Shown here piece after piece: positions 27,701 through 37,800 of a stretch of DNA of 64,000 bases. The position numbers and the translations under genes are program-made. Position 1 is the stretch's first letter. Each line of letters begins with the position of its first letter. The DNA is taken from positions 558,001-622,000 of the forward strand of contig JAGQDJ010000156.1 in NCBI GenBank assembly GCA_022885665.1, in the 5' to 3' direction. Under the pieces are notes generated by a model. The model was not told the DNA's origin and did not search any database. It saw only the letters and a list, made by a program, of their open reading frames with translations. Origin of the DNA: Triops longicaudatus (lineage: Eukaryota; Arthropoda; Branchiopoda; Notostraca; Triopsidae).

Positions 27701-30700
27701 GCCAACTTTACGAATTAAGCGACTCAAGTAAGGACGTTCGTCCTAATCTGAAACGACACTTACCTGACAGAACGTAGCAGCATAGGTATATTAAACCTGT
27801 GAAAATCCTCGTAGCCATTACCAGAACCCCAGGTAAACGTTCAACGTATAATCATCATGAATGAGAAAACTCGAATACTGTTTGGTAGAAAGTTTACCAT
27901 AAAGGAACCCTCCAAGCGGAAAAGGCCTGTCTGTGTCAACCAATCTGTCTTAGTACTTAAAAGAGCAAATGCATGTCAAAGAATAGGTCCCCATCCCTTT
28001 TTTTTTTCTCATCACCCGAGTACACAACACATAGCTCAGGGTAACTCCGTCGGCGTTCCTGGAAACGACTACTGCACAAGTATACGACATAGTTTAATTC
28101 ATGCGTGTATACGATAGCTTCCGTTTTGTTCGTATTTCTAACTGCCAGCTTATTAAGACTTCACAGCTCTGAAATACAATTTTGTAAGGAATTTGTAATA
28201 GCCTGACAACTGCTCATAAATTACTGAAGCAAATATTCATGGCTGCAAACATTAATATAAGGTTAAAAAATGTCAATATTTCCAAGGAACAAATTTCTCC
28301 AAGGTATCAGTAAAAGCGTACCAACAAAAGCTACAGGAAGGTCTTTGGCTTAATGAAGGAACGATGTCTGTAACCTATTGTTACACTACACGTACCTGAC
28401 AAGCATCGATACTTGAACTGACACTTTGAAAAGGTCGACGTTCAGCATTTCCTATGCAGCAGCAACAAAAGAGATGCGTGCAAAACGACCAGTTGCCTCA
28501 TTAGGGAGATAGGACCGTGAAGAAATGACTCTTCGCTTCTCGAGGAAGATCAGAATACTGACGAGTGGCAGCTGAACAAACATCGTAATAGTGATACCGA
28601 GATTGAAAACTCACAATACGTTAATCGCCAGGAACTCAGCGACAGCGCTTAGGAGCTTAGCAAAATTAGCATCTGTGAGGGGGAAATTTGGGAGCTGACG
28701 GCAAAAATGTACTTCAAACGTACCATCCTTCAAGCCTAAACTAGCTTCTCGTATGGAGTCCCCTTGAAAAGCTGAGCCTGCATGTCATTTACTCACGATA
28801 GCTGACATACCGAAAACGTCAGCTCGAGGCATGCATACGTGAGTTATGCTAGGATCACACGCTCCCGAAAAGTCACATCCCATACATGTCAAGCCAATAG
28901 CGCAGGGGTAGTATACATTCTACACCATTCTCTACACTTCGCGGTAAGTTTCTTTTATAGGCGCATGGCTGTCTTCTATGGCTCACAGGCACTCCAACAT
29001 ATCGCGTCCAACTATTTTAACACATCCACGCCCATCAACTAATTAAATTCACCATAAACTACCGAGCAATCTACACTATCCATGCTTTAAAAGTGTGGGA
29101 ATTATTCTAACCTATTTTTTCAGTCTTTTAAAACCTGATCTAATATACTAGAAAATGTGCAATATGTGCTTAATTATAGTACAATCTCCTTATAACAAAC
29201 CTTTCTTATAACGTACTGTAAGCTATAATAGAATGGTCGCTAAGTCCTCGAGCGATGTAAATATAAAAACATTTTATGAATGTTTTAAATTTTTTATTCT
29301 TATTTTTTAAAATCGGTCTCGTTGCAGCCAATGAAGAATTTGCATGGTTTGGAGAGGTACTGTACGTTATAACGAGGTTCTGCAATACATATTCTCTAGT
29401 ACATTGATACATTTGCTACTTCACACTGCAGATTGATTTCAAAAGCAGAGAGCTAGCTCTGAAATTACTGGCTTTATTTTTGCAGCTTTCGCGGGCACAT
29501 TTTTCTCGGTAAACACATTAATTCCGAATTTAAGTATGAAACTACATGAGATCACGACCAAGCTTTGTGTAGAGATAAAAATAAAATTGACGGAGATTTA
29601 CGACGAAAATTGCTCAAATAAGGCGCTGCGGGCGAACCATTTGTTTCTGGGAGAAAACGTATAATTTTTGAGATTCTTCCTCATTATACCGCTCGACAGT
29701 CATTTCAGCAAGGATTTCGGCAATGGGCCACAAGCAGTGCCGGAATTTTCAAACTTTATAAATAAAACCCGACTTCAGGAGAAATTCACCTTTGCCGATA
29801 ATGTAAGCTCATGGACGAAAGACTTAAATATTAATATGGTAAGCTGAGTGTGCCGTTCTCAGCACGACGTATAGACTTACAGGTGGCGTGAACGGAAAAG
29901 AAGCTAATAGCCCAGCAGCAGACGTCATCGACACAGAACACTAATGGCTAAACGCTTGCCTGAAAGCTTGGCTATCACAGCTGTGATATGGTAGGTATTT
30001 TCAGTAAAGTGCCTGGTGAACAAAATACAACCTGATCGTCATGCTGTACCTGGAGCCCACGGCTTCGTCACGCTCGCATGTAAACATTGTGCGTTCGTGA
30101 TTTATTTGGCTACTTACGAGACCTTTTCGGACTTGTGAAAAACAAACCTCTAATAAAGAGAAATGTACTAAGCTCGTTCAGAGCGGACCAAACCGAACAA
30201 ATGCATTGATTCATATGTCCGAAATATGACAAGTTCTATCCAAGACTTTAAGAAAATTTTCTCTTCATTAAAAACTGAAGATTTGGTTGTCAAGAAGAAT
30301 GGACATCTCTTGCTTTCTACATAAAGGAAACAAGTATCTTTAATGGTCACTCACGAACATTTGCGGTGACAATATTGTCTCGTTTTTTTTTCGTCGTCCA
30401 AATAACTTCTGGATGATAAAAAAAGTACGTCAGCACCGTACTAGCATTGGCTACATTAAGTATACCCGCTGAAGGCACTCGGAAAGAAAACAAACCGTCG
30501 GTACGTACAGTGCAGTACAACTTACACGTACCCAAAATTTGCGGCATTTCTTTGCTGTGACAGCAATAAAACCGTTCTTTCAGCAACCCTCAATAATAAC
30601 AAACATTAATAAACAAATTCAGTAGCTATTGACAGGAAGTTGGCCATAAAGATGAGCCCTATGATCAAACGTCCTTCAATGAAACCGTTCATTTATGAGC

Positions 30701-31707
30701 AAGTCTATACGATGGGAAACGCATGCTTGTGCTACACACGTAGCTTATAAAAAATCTCTACATATTATTGTCTGCCGGTAGATATCATGAAATATACCCT
30801 AGCTAGTGACAGGACGAAATAATCAATAGACACGAAAGGAGGAAATCTTACCTATAACAGAATGGCGTCCAAGGAGACAATATGTCACGTGTACTTATCC
30901 AGTCTACTTTATTAATCGTTTTGGCACAGTTTTTTTCCCGTAACTTACTCCTTCGGAGAAGAATTCTTCAAGAAATGGAGGCAAAATTACAAACGCCTGC
31001 AACTGAAGCACCAAAACAACACAATACATCCAAAATTCTGCCGCTTTAACCGTGACCTTACTCGGCTCAAATCAAATCCACAAAAGCACCACAATAAGTT
31101 AAACATGTAACTTATTCCTTATCCAAAGTAGACACTGAAACACGCTGGTCAACCATCGTGCTTGTTATTGCAGTTGCTTTCGTGCTCCTCGCCAGCTTGC
31201 TGTCTCTAGTGCGACTGAAGCATGACTGAGAGTTCACAGGACAAACGGCCGTCTCGAGCCTCGGTTCTGTGCCGCAGCGCGCGGTGCACAAGCGCCTAGG
31301 CGTCCGTACCTGCAAACCGGTTTGGACTTCCTCTCTATTCCCCTTGTCCGTGTCACTTCAAACGTTAAAACGTTTTAAGTCGTGCTGTATAAAGTTGTTG
31401 TCCTCTATCCAGTATGTAGATTTAACAGGCTATGAAAACTTGGCGAAGACAGAACTCTGAAAAAAAGAGAATAAAGCGGTGGGTACCACACAAAAAAAAA
31501 CACTCACATAAACATTTCAGTAAATTTCTGGATGAGCCTTTGGAGAACGCCTGGCATTCCGACACACGGAGGCCTCGTAACTTGGGACACATGCTTTGAG
31601 GAGTGGCTTCCATTCATATAGGTGCAAAGGAAGACGTGATAAAAGGCAGAGTGGAAAAACAAAAGTTCAAAAGGGACAAAAGCGTAGCAGGCAGTCCGGG
31701 GTTCCAG
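8135..31707 (-). CDS. Uncharacterised single-pass membrane protein (receptor-like), 5' end unresolved
   Basis: Seven exons chain in phase: 31508-31707, 30355-30554, 16126-16340, 13528-13640, 11402-11588, 9565-9892 and 8135-9141 (stop 8135-8137). They sum to 2250 bp, or 749 residues. The 13528-13640 exon encodes one hydrophobic segment (FPSVLVVIVSASLLTIVVLI...) followed by RHRRRH, a classic stop-transfer, so the N-terminal side should be extracellular. That side has scattered cysteines (GTCKLYC, DCDYCW, EGCY, GDICRAF), an NAS glycosylation sequon and a proline run PPPLFRLPPPPRPP. The roughly 500-residue tail is Ser/Arg/Pro-rich with DPIYEEL, resembling an SH2-binding pYEEI site, plus other tyrosines. 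I do not recognise the family. Exons from 8135 to 13640 are strong, 16126-16340 good, and the two near 30-31.7 kb rest on splice sites, open frame and phase only. No signal-peptide exon was found. Confidence 0.65.
12940..13118. repeat. A/T low-complexity tract with (AAT)n core
   Basis: This lies within the intron between 11589 and 13527. AAATAAATAAATA and a run of AAT units give an open frame on the minus strand made almost only of Ile, Phe, Tyr and Leu, which is rejected as coding. Confidence 0.8.
13641..16125. other. Intron of the membrane-protein gene
   Basis: Sequence between the 16126-16340 exon and the transmembrane exon. I see only A/T-rich unique-looking DNA with short homopolymers and no convincing exon on either strand. 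Confidence 0.5.
16894..17052. mobile_element. Miniature inverted-repeat element, pogo/Tigger-like ends, TA flanks
   Basis: The two ends are inverted repeats of about 23 bp (18 of 23 match by eye) around the core GAATCTCGTTA[C/T]AAC. They are flanked by TA at 16892-16893 and 17053-17054. The interior is also partly self-complementary (GGTTATGTAAA against TTTACATAATACC). Ends containing CTCGTTATAACGA and a TA target duplication are typical of pogo/Tigger-group Tc1/mariner elements. Non-autonomous, with no coding capacity. Confidence 0.75.
18844..19144. mobile_element. 301-bp MITE with long terminal inverted repeats, possibly PIF/Harbinger-like
   Basis: The left end GGCTGTGTTTCCACTGCCAC... and the right end are inverted copies matching at about 33 of 35 positions; both arms contain TTAACACGTGTTA. 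The interior is A/T-rich without an ORF. Flanks are ...TTTAG and TAAG, compatible with an imperfect 3-bp TTA/TAA-type target duplication, hence the tentative Harbinger label. Confidence 0.75.
24527..24705. repeat. ATT trinucleotide microsatellite
   Basis: About 180 bp of almost pure ATT/TTA units with two TTATCAC interruptions near 24611 and 24626. The long poly-Leu (plus) and poly-Ile (minus) frames here are artefacts. The adjoining hairpin at 24716-24740 suggests that the repeat is the 3' tail of a retroposon read on the minus strand. Confidence 0.95.
24716..24740. repeat. Short hairpin next to the ATT microsatellite
   Basis: CCGCGTAGGC, a TTTT loop and GCCTATTGCGG form an imperfect stem. 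On the minus strand the hairpin comes first, then GTCAGTCAATAAAAT and the AAT repeat, an order seen at the 3' end of some LINE/SINE elements whose tails are microsatellites. Confidence 0.5.
26923..27047. mobile_element. Miniature inverted-repeat element, pogo/Tigger-like ends
   Basis: Terminal inverted repeats of about 23 bp (18 of 23 match) with the core AGTAGAAYYTCGYTATGA, flanked by TA at 26921-26922 and 27048-27049. Same end motif as the 16.9-kb copy. 125 bp, non-coding. Confidence 0.7.
29177..29385. mobile_element. Miniature inverted-repeat element, pogo/Tigger-like ends
   Basis: The left end TAGTACAATCTCCTTATAAC and the right end (inverted: TTGCAGAACCTCGTTATAAC) are diverged inverted repeats, with TA at both borders. 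209 bp with extra internal copies of the CTTATAAC word. Older-looking member of the same group. Confidence 0.6.
30555..31507. other. Intron of the membrane-protein gene
   Basis: Between exons 31508-31707 and 30355-30554. Mostly unremarkable, except for a GC-richer patch at 31200-31320 and a plus-strand open segment (31098-31229) encoding a hydrophobic stretch, treated under findings. Confidence 0.4.
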
Positions 31708-31787
31708 CTGAAAAATGATAATCTGTGCCCATTTGTCTCGATGTACTTTTTTTCTCCTTGCCTAACAGTTCCATGTTCATCTTATAC

Positions 31788-31855
31788 CAATAAAAAGCCC
31801 ACTTCTTGGAGTCCCGGGGTTTTTTTCCGGGAGGGTGCAAGAACAGACTCGGGGT
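31788..31855 (-). CDS. Possible additional extracellular exon of the membrane-protein gene
   Basis: A 68-bp open segment runs between an acceptor (ctactacag) and a donor (gtataag). It starts needing one base from upstream and ends in phase 0, which fits the phase-0 exon at 31508-31707. It encodes DPESVLAPSRKKTPG followed by LQEVGFLL. Support is only splice signals and phase compatibility, so it could be chance. Confidence 0.35.
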
Positions 31856-34593
31856 CTGTAGTAGAAAAGGTGACTTGCCTATTGAAAAGAGCGGCTGCAC
31901 TGGTACGGCCTTGCATGCTACGGATCCCTTGGTAAATTCAAGGAGACAGATTTATGGAGCAAGCTTGCTCGAATTGAGATGAAAAACGAAAAGTGCGCCC
32001 CCAGAAGCCAGCGCGCTTTTCCATCGCTGATGGCTTTCTGTGTTCGCTTATTGCTCCAACAAAAGCGAAATACTAGCGACCAAATTAGAAAAGGTTTCTC
32101 AACAGGTGGGAGCCGTCTCGCTCCTCTGGTGTAGGGCACACAATGACTTTCTTCTGGCAGCCCTTCTCTTGGCCATAATTGAGACATAAGCTGGAACCTC
32201 AGCACGCGGACTACGCTTCCAACCTTCGTTCTCGTGTCTCTATTCGTTTTGCTCCAACCCTAGTATCACCTGCTTGTTAGTCGGTATCACGTTATACATC
32301 CTTTTAAGGCGCGACCACCATCATTTGCTTTCGTCTAGCGTTTACAAAAAGGCCCCAGCCAAGCTACTACCGTTTCATTTAACCTCGGCTAACCAGCTCG
32401 CAGAACCCACATTTGTATATCACTTCTGAATTCTATGTCCACAGATGGTCGACAATTAAGCTAGCCTGTTTTCTCTGCCCTTTTTTGAGTTTAGACATCT
32501 CAAGGGAAATGAATCTAACGAGAAAAGGGCTACGCAGCTTCGTATTGCTAAACTCCCCTCCCCCCCCCCCCTCTCTAAAATATGAATAAAAAAAATACTT
32601 GCCTGAAGAAGGGTCACGTGCAAGTGTGTGGGCTAGCATGGTGCTGTATGCTGAACCTCATGGATAAGACTGAAAAAATCATAACTTTCCTTGGGATACA
32701 GGGCCCTAATGGCCCAGACCAGCGCCGGGGGAGGCGCGTGGCCCTGGCGCCCCCCTAAACCTAAACAGAAAAAAATCTTTGATAATGCCCCCTAAATCAC
32801 TCAAAGTTAGGAGAGTAAAAGATCAACGTAAGATCACTATACGATTTGCACTATCAGGATGAGGCAGAGAAAGGATTTAAGATCATGCCGGTTATGCTTT
32901 TTTGTTTGTTTTATATTTCTTTGCTATGCTACATTAAAAAGGCAAACTTTTAAGGTATAGTCTGCCTAAGTTTCAGGCGTGCGTTGTAAGCTAAACCAAC
33001 CGTCATTCTTTGTTTGGGCTTGGTAATGGTAATAGTCACAGCAATTAAGTTGCTAGCAGAGATAAAATCTTCGTGGTCCGTGAAAGCTTCATAATGAGTG
33101 CATTCTGAAATACACTACCAGACGTCAAATTATGAAGAGCGTGTGTATAAAGTAAAATCTCGTTAGAATGAATCTCCCAGAGGAGGCCAAACTTGCTCGA
33201 TCTTTCTAAATCTTTTTATATACTGAAAATCGGCTTTTGATGCTAAAACCGGTTGTTGGCAAGCATTCATGATCTCATGTGGGTAACAAGCTGCAACAGT
33301 AATCCACTTCTTTCGGAGATCGGTAATTTCTTAACGTTAATTAGGTGTGCAGTCAACCCATCTAGATAGACAATTTACCTTCTTTTGCTTTGCGTGCAGA
33401 TTGCCAATTTAAGGTATATGTTTTGCTACAATGGAGAAAGAAGCGTCGCCGAGAAAGAAAGATATTGCAATCTTTTCCCATTGAGTTTTTGCCGCTTTTT
33501 GCAATGCATCGATTCAACTAGCAAAAGTTATTAGAAGATCAAGCTGGGTTAAATACATTAAAATTAACACAACAAAATATCTGTAATAGGCTAAAATAAT
33601 TAGTGAAAAGTGAAGGTTTCCGTGAAGCTACTGGGCTACCATATTTGCACGTCTTTCTGAACGAATGTTCGAATTATAATGCTGACGAATCAGTAGTGAT
33701 GCTCGCCATTTTTTATTTTGCAGATATTTTTACTCACCATCGTATGATACCATTGACGTTCGGTTAATAACTAAATAAGTTAGCATATGTTGCAGATTAC
33801 ACAGGCATAAGACAAGCCCGTTATAAGCTAAATTCCGCTATATGCGAAGCATCTAGTGTATTATTTTCGTTGTTATTAATACCCTAATAAACGCTTGCGT
33901 TTCAATGCAAAATTTTACTAGTTCTGTTTGTATGTTTGGTACTCGAACTTGGCTACGAATTTGCTTAGAAACTCCAATTCCAACACGTTTCGAAGGTGAT
34001 TTTTTACGCAGCCTTGGGAACACGATCATGCAATACCAAGGCCCCCCTTAGGATCATTCTGCGTGAGGGCGCCTTTGCTACGATATTGAAGAATCTGATC
34101 TGGCGAGCTCGATTAGCTTCCCAAGCGCTTCTTCAAAAAGCACCCCACTTCCGTCGACTGTGAATAAGAAAACTGTTTTAAAAGACTTCGCTCTTATAGA
34201 ATCCTTGACGTTTGTACGCGTATTGATCGAAAAGGAATGCAAATTGGTGTAAGAAACTGTTACCTATATCGGCCGTGGCGGCATTGACCCCATAATCTAC
34301 CGCTTGAAAAGAATTTACGAAGGTGAAAATAAATTTAAATTGAGTTGTTTATACTCCTTATCGCCCCCTACAGCTGTCAATCACCCACTGTGAAAACGCC
34401 GCTTTCTTTTTGGCTCCGTCCTTGGCAATTACCGGTCACAAAAGTTAGGTTACCGAAACTCGCGAGCTTTTCTATGACATAAGTCCAGATATCTTGGTTT
34501 CCGATCTTCGGAGCTAAAGCCTGACACCCGACGATCCTGCTTTAAGTAATCAAATATCCTCGTCTTTGGTTTTCCAAACCCAAAACCACTCAC
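31856..34593. other. Region with a poly-C tract and GC-rich repeat fragment
   Basis: If the possible exons on each side are real, this is intronic. It includes a C-run at about 32553-32572 and a GC spike at 32698-32757 with partial palindromes (CAGGGCC...GGCCC and CAGCGCC...GGCGCC), which resembles the end of a decayed DNA transposon. Fragments of pogo/Tigger-like ends occur near 33147 and 33832-33865. Confidence 0.4.
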
Positions 34594-34666
34594 CCAAGTT
34601 AAAGAGGAACATCACAAAAGACTCACAACACCCCACCGATGCAGCCGGGTGTGAAAGCTCGTGCAG
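34594..34666 (-). CDS. Possible further upstream exon of the membrane-protein gene
   Basis: This open segment ends at a strong donor (TTGG then gtgagt) and is preceded by a pyrimidine-rich stretch ending in AG. It encodes LHELSHPAASVGCCESF and then VMFLFNL. It ends with one spare base, matching the segment at 31788-31855. No homology is recognised; the assignment is inference. Confidence 0.25.
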
Positions 34667-34795
34667 CTTCCAATAGGAGGAAACATATGGCAACAAAAAA
34701 GGTACCATATGTTGCGCTTGCATCTCATTAATCAATATGGAATGATCTCAGTTTTCAGTCCAATGCCTGAGCACTTTACTGTCTGTTGTTTTTAC

Positions 34796-34830
34796 TTTCG
34801 AAGCTTTTGTTTTTGCTAAAAGCTTCGAAA
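34796..34830. repeat. Perfect 13-bp stem hairpin
   Basis: TTTCGAAGCTTTT, a 9-base loop, then AAAAGCTTCGAAA. The arms match exactly. No coding context; function unknown. Confidence 0.85.
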
Positions 34831-37800
34831 TGTATAGAAAGCGTGAACGGCAGCCATAACTGTCATTTGTCCCTATGGTGTGACAACTAATTTAAGGAAC
34901 CAAAGGAGCGATGATACAAACTCTCATAAAAATTAAAAAAATTACCAGAGAGTCTTAGAAGTAGTTAAGATGACGTTTACACGCGACACTAATACATAAG
35001 GCCTTTACGCCTTTGCCGACATACACTACAATCCCATTATAGCACAATCCCGGTTATAATGGAGCAGACCCACAGGTCCTGTCATGTGCCTATAGAGCCT
35101 AATGTACTAGCGCAGGAAAAGCATCGGATACCACGGGTTTGTTTACACCAAACATGTAGTGAAGTCCCCATGGTCGCTGACATGTGATTTGTTTTGGTTG
35201 AAATGGAGTACTGGCGTTGTGTAGGTAACGTGTAGAAGAAAAATAGGAAAAAAAGCGCAAAACGACAGCTAATGCGTTGCCGATAATGGTAGAGAATCGG
35301 ATTTACATTATAACGCCCAAAAACGTGTCCGCAATTGTCTGCTGACTAGTCTGCAGTCAGTAAATCGCTTTTTTTCCAGTAATTCCCTCTCAGCTGATAT
35401 AATTGCCAAAAACAAACAATAATAAACCGCGCAGTTGTCCCAGCTATTAGTCCAGAATGGCAAAGAAGCACGCTAGTTGAAATGACTTTTTTTTGTCATT
35501 CTTCAATGTTACGTAGTGTTATGTGTCGACATGGATTCGTGTATTTTATCTTTCATTATTTCTTTTTAATTGATAGGTTTGAAGTAGTTCAGCAAACATT
35601 GAATATAACGGAATATTCTGCCGCACCCTTTTGAGGTTCGTTTTAACGGTATTATACTGTAGACAATTTGTAGTGTTGGAGGAATGTATGGACCTTTGAC
35701 AATGACAAATACGCACAGTGGACCCTTGACTTACGAGGGTGGTCCCTTTTACAGGTTGCCAGCACAAATTGACGCCACTGTAATTCCAGGTTTTTATATT
35801 AAATTTATCTATATTCGCGAACTTCTGTTACACTCTTCATTCTTAAAAGTATTAAATGGATACGTAAATACGTAAAAGTATAAATATTTGATGCATTTTT
35901 ACCTTTCAAAAATACCCATGAGCAAGGTTTGCTGCCGTTATATATTTTCCACCGTAAGTAATAAGCTAAATCAATGTTATTTCAGGCGTAAAATTTTTTT
36001 TCCACAAAGGAAACACGTGAAACAAAAAAAGAAAAAAAAAAGATAATAATACTTAAGATTGCCTACAATAGAAACGTGGTACGTACTATAAAAGAGGGTG
36101 TTTGTACGTGTTTTTTAAACAATTTGAATCCCTTGCAAAGTATTACATATATTACTACAGTATTAAGTTTCTAATTAAACAGTGGTCTTGTAAATGCGTA
36201 TCATATTTACTCAGAAATGTTCATTTACTCCCTGAAAAAGGAGAAATAGGTAGCTTGCCGTAAGTCGAGTTTTATCGTATACCTAGAATTTCCCAACCGG
36301 AAGCTCGTCACATGTCGAGACCATCAGGTCGAAGGTCCACTGTGAAACATCAGTGCACTAGTAGCGGTTGACAAGTGACACCATAGATCTTTCTTTTTCA
36401 GCCCTCCACTCTCTGCAAGATGTCAGTTTAATTAAAAATCAACCTTTTCTGCCAGATTCTAACTCCCATTTCTTACCGTCATTCAGTACCATTTTTTTCA
36501 ATCAAAGTACAAGGCTTTAACAGTAACACGGACAAATTGAAGCTTCACAAAAACTGCAAATTCTATTTCTCAGTTTTTGCGCTTCTGACAATATAGCGTT
36601 AGCTTTTGCTTATGACTATTTTTGAACTTACCTTCTGTTCTTCATTAACGCTGAGGTGGAGAATTTGCCAAATATGTGAGTTAGTCAGCAAAAGATAAAA
36701 AGCTAGTTAAAAATGCTTTACTATAGGGACACATCGGAATTTGAAGAGAAAAGTACCCAGGAAATGAGTTAAAGATGTAGATTCTTCAAGTTTCAAACAA
36801 AGTATTTAACACCGCTATTTGGGCATTTAGGACCATTAGTGAATGGAAGTACCTGAACATCAATTAATTGAATTATAACCTGTAATTCGAGCGCAGGCCT
36901 TTTATTTTGTTTATAGAATTGAGGAATTCTTTAACCTTTAGCCGTGGAATAACACGAGATTAATGGTCAACCTTATTGGCTGCACTAATGAACTTAACTG
37001 AGTGCAGATCGTTGCACGCGAAGCTTAGGACGAAATTCGGTTAGGGTCAACATGAACCCACTGGAAATCGATATAACGGAACCTAAGCATAAAAGAGTTT
37101 CTTCGTAATATGGGTTTAAGACATAAAGGATATATTACTGTAGAGTTGCGAAGAATGCTTTCCTTTGCACAAACTGATTAGCGCACCGTTCATTTTCACA
37201 GTTGAGGCGGGTGCTCCCATGTCCAAACATGTTTGCGTTGTGTGACATGTTTTGGAACAGTATGAGTATGACAAACACAGAAAGAGCAGGAGCAGAATCA
37301 GCAGCTCACTTTTTCCGCGTGTTTGGTCCTCGCCTCTTTTACATGTACACGGTCAGCGAGATCGATTTGGCATTGACAATGACCCAAGATTAATGAAGAA
37401 CTTGTAAAATATGACTGGAAAAGGAGATATGGTGGTCCCTTGAAGTGCATAGATTTGTTATCGCTATAGACTGTGGGAGTGAAGTGTTTTGAGGACATCA
37501 TTAGGTTTACAGTATAACCGTGCGACTTACGTATTAGAATGCTGGTATGTGTATCAGGAAAACATTCACATAATCCTATGAATTTTATGTAATCTCGAGA
37601 TATTTGCTACTTTACGAGAAAAGTTGCATAATTAAAATAATTTTCTTCCCTTCGTATATTAAAAGAAAAGTTAAAAGTACCCATGAGTCTATTGTATTTG
37701 TCGCGTTCTTTGTATACGCATAACAATAGGCCTATTCTACGAAGTCTATCATTTCTTATGAATTAAAAAACTGAATAAATTCGTAATTTATGGAAATGCT

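Larger units (their letters stand above)
16341..30354. other. 14-kb intron of the membrane-protein gene, rich in small repeats
   Basis: If the exon chain is right, this whole stretch is one intron. It holds at least four inverted-repeat miniature elements (16894-17052, 18844-19144, 26923-27047, 29177-29385), the ATT microsatellite at 24.5 kb and A/T tracts (19926-19973, 27130-27200). A stretch at about 24960-25090 carries repeated TAATTG/TTACTT-like words, as interspersed repeats often do. No recognisable gene was found in it. The 69-codon minus frame at 21482-21691 is described under findings. Confidence 0.5.

Noticed and set aside
31112..31315. Minus-strand frame with four cysteines and a good acceptor
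   Set aside because: It is antisense to the hydrophobic plus-strand segment, ends in a stop without a donor, and cannot be joined in phase to the neighbouring exons.
32104..32190. Minus-strand segment reading CLNYGQEKGCQKKVIVCPT...
   Set aside because: It looks protein-like, but its only donor (GTTGAG) gives a phase that does not join either downstream exon without a stop. It may be an alternative exon, but I cannot support it.
32698..32757. GC-rich palindromic patch as a hAT transposon end
   Set aside because: It begins with CAGGGCC like some hAT ends, but I found no matching opposite end or 8-bp duplication.
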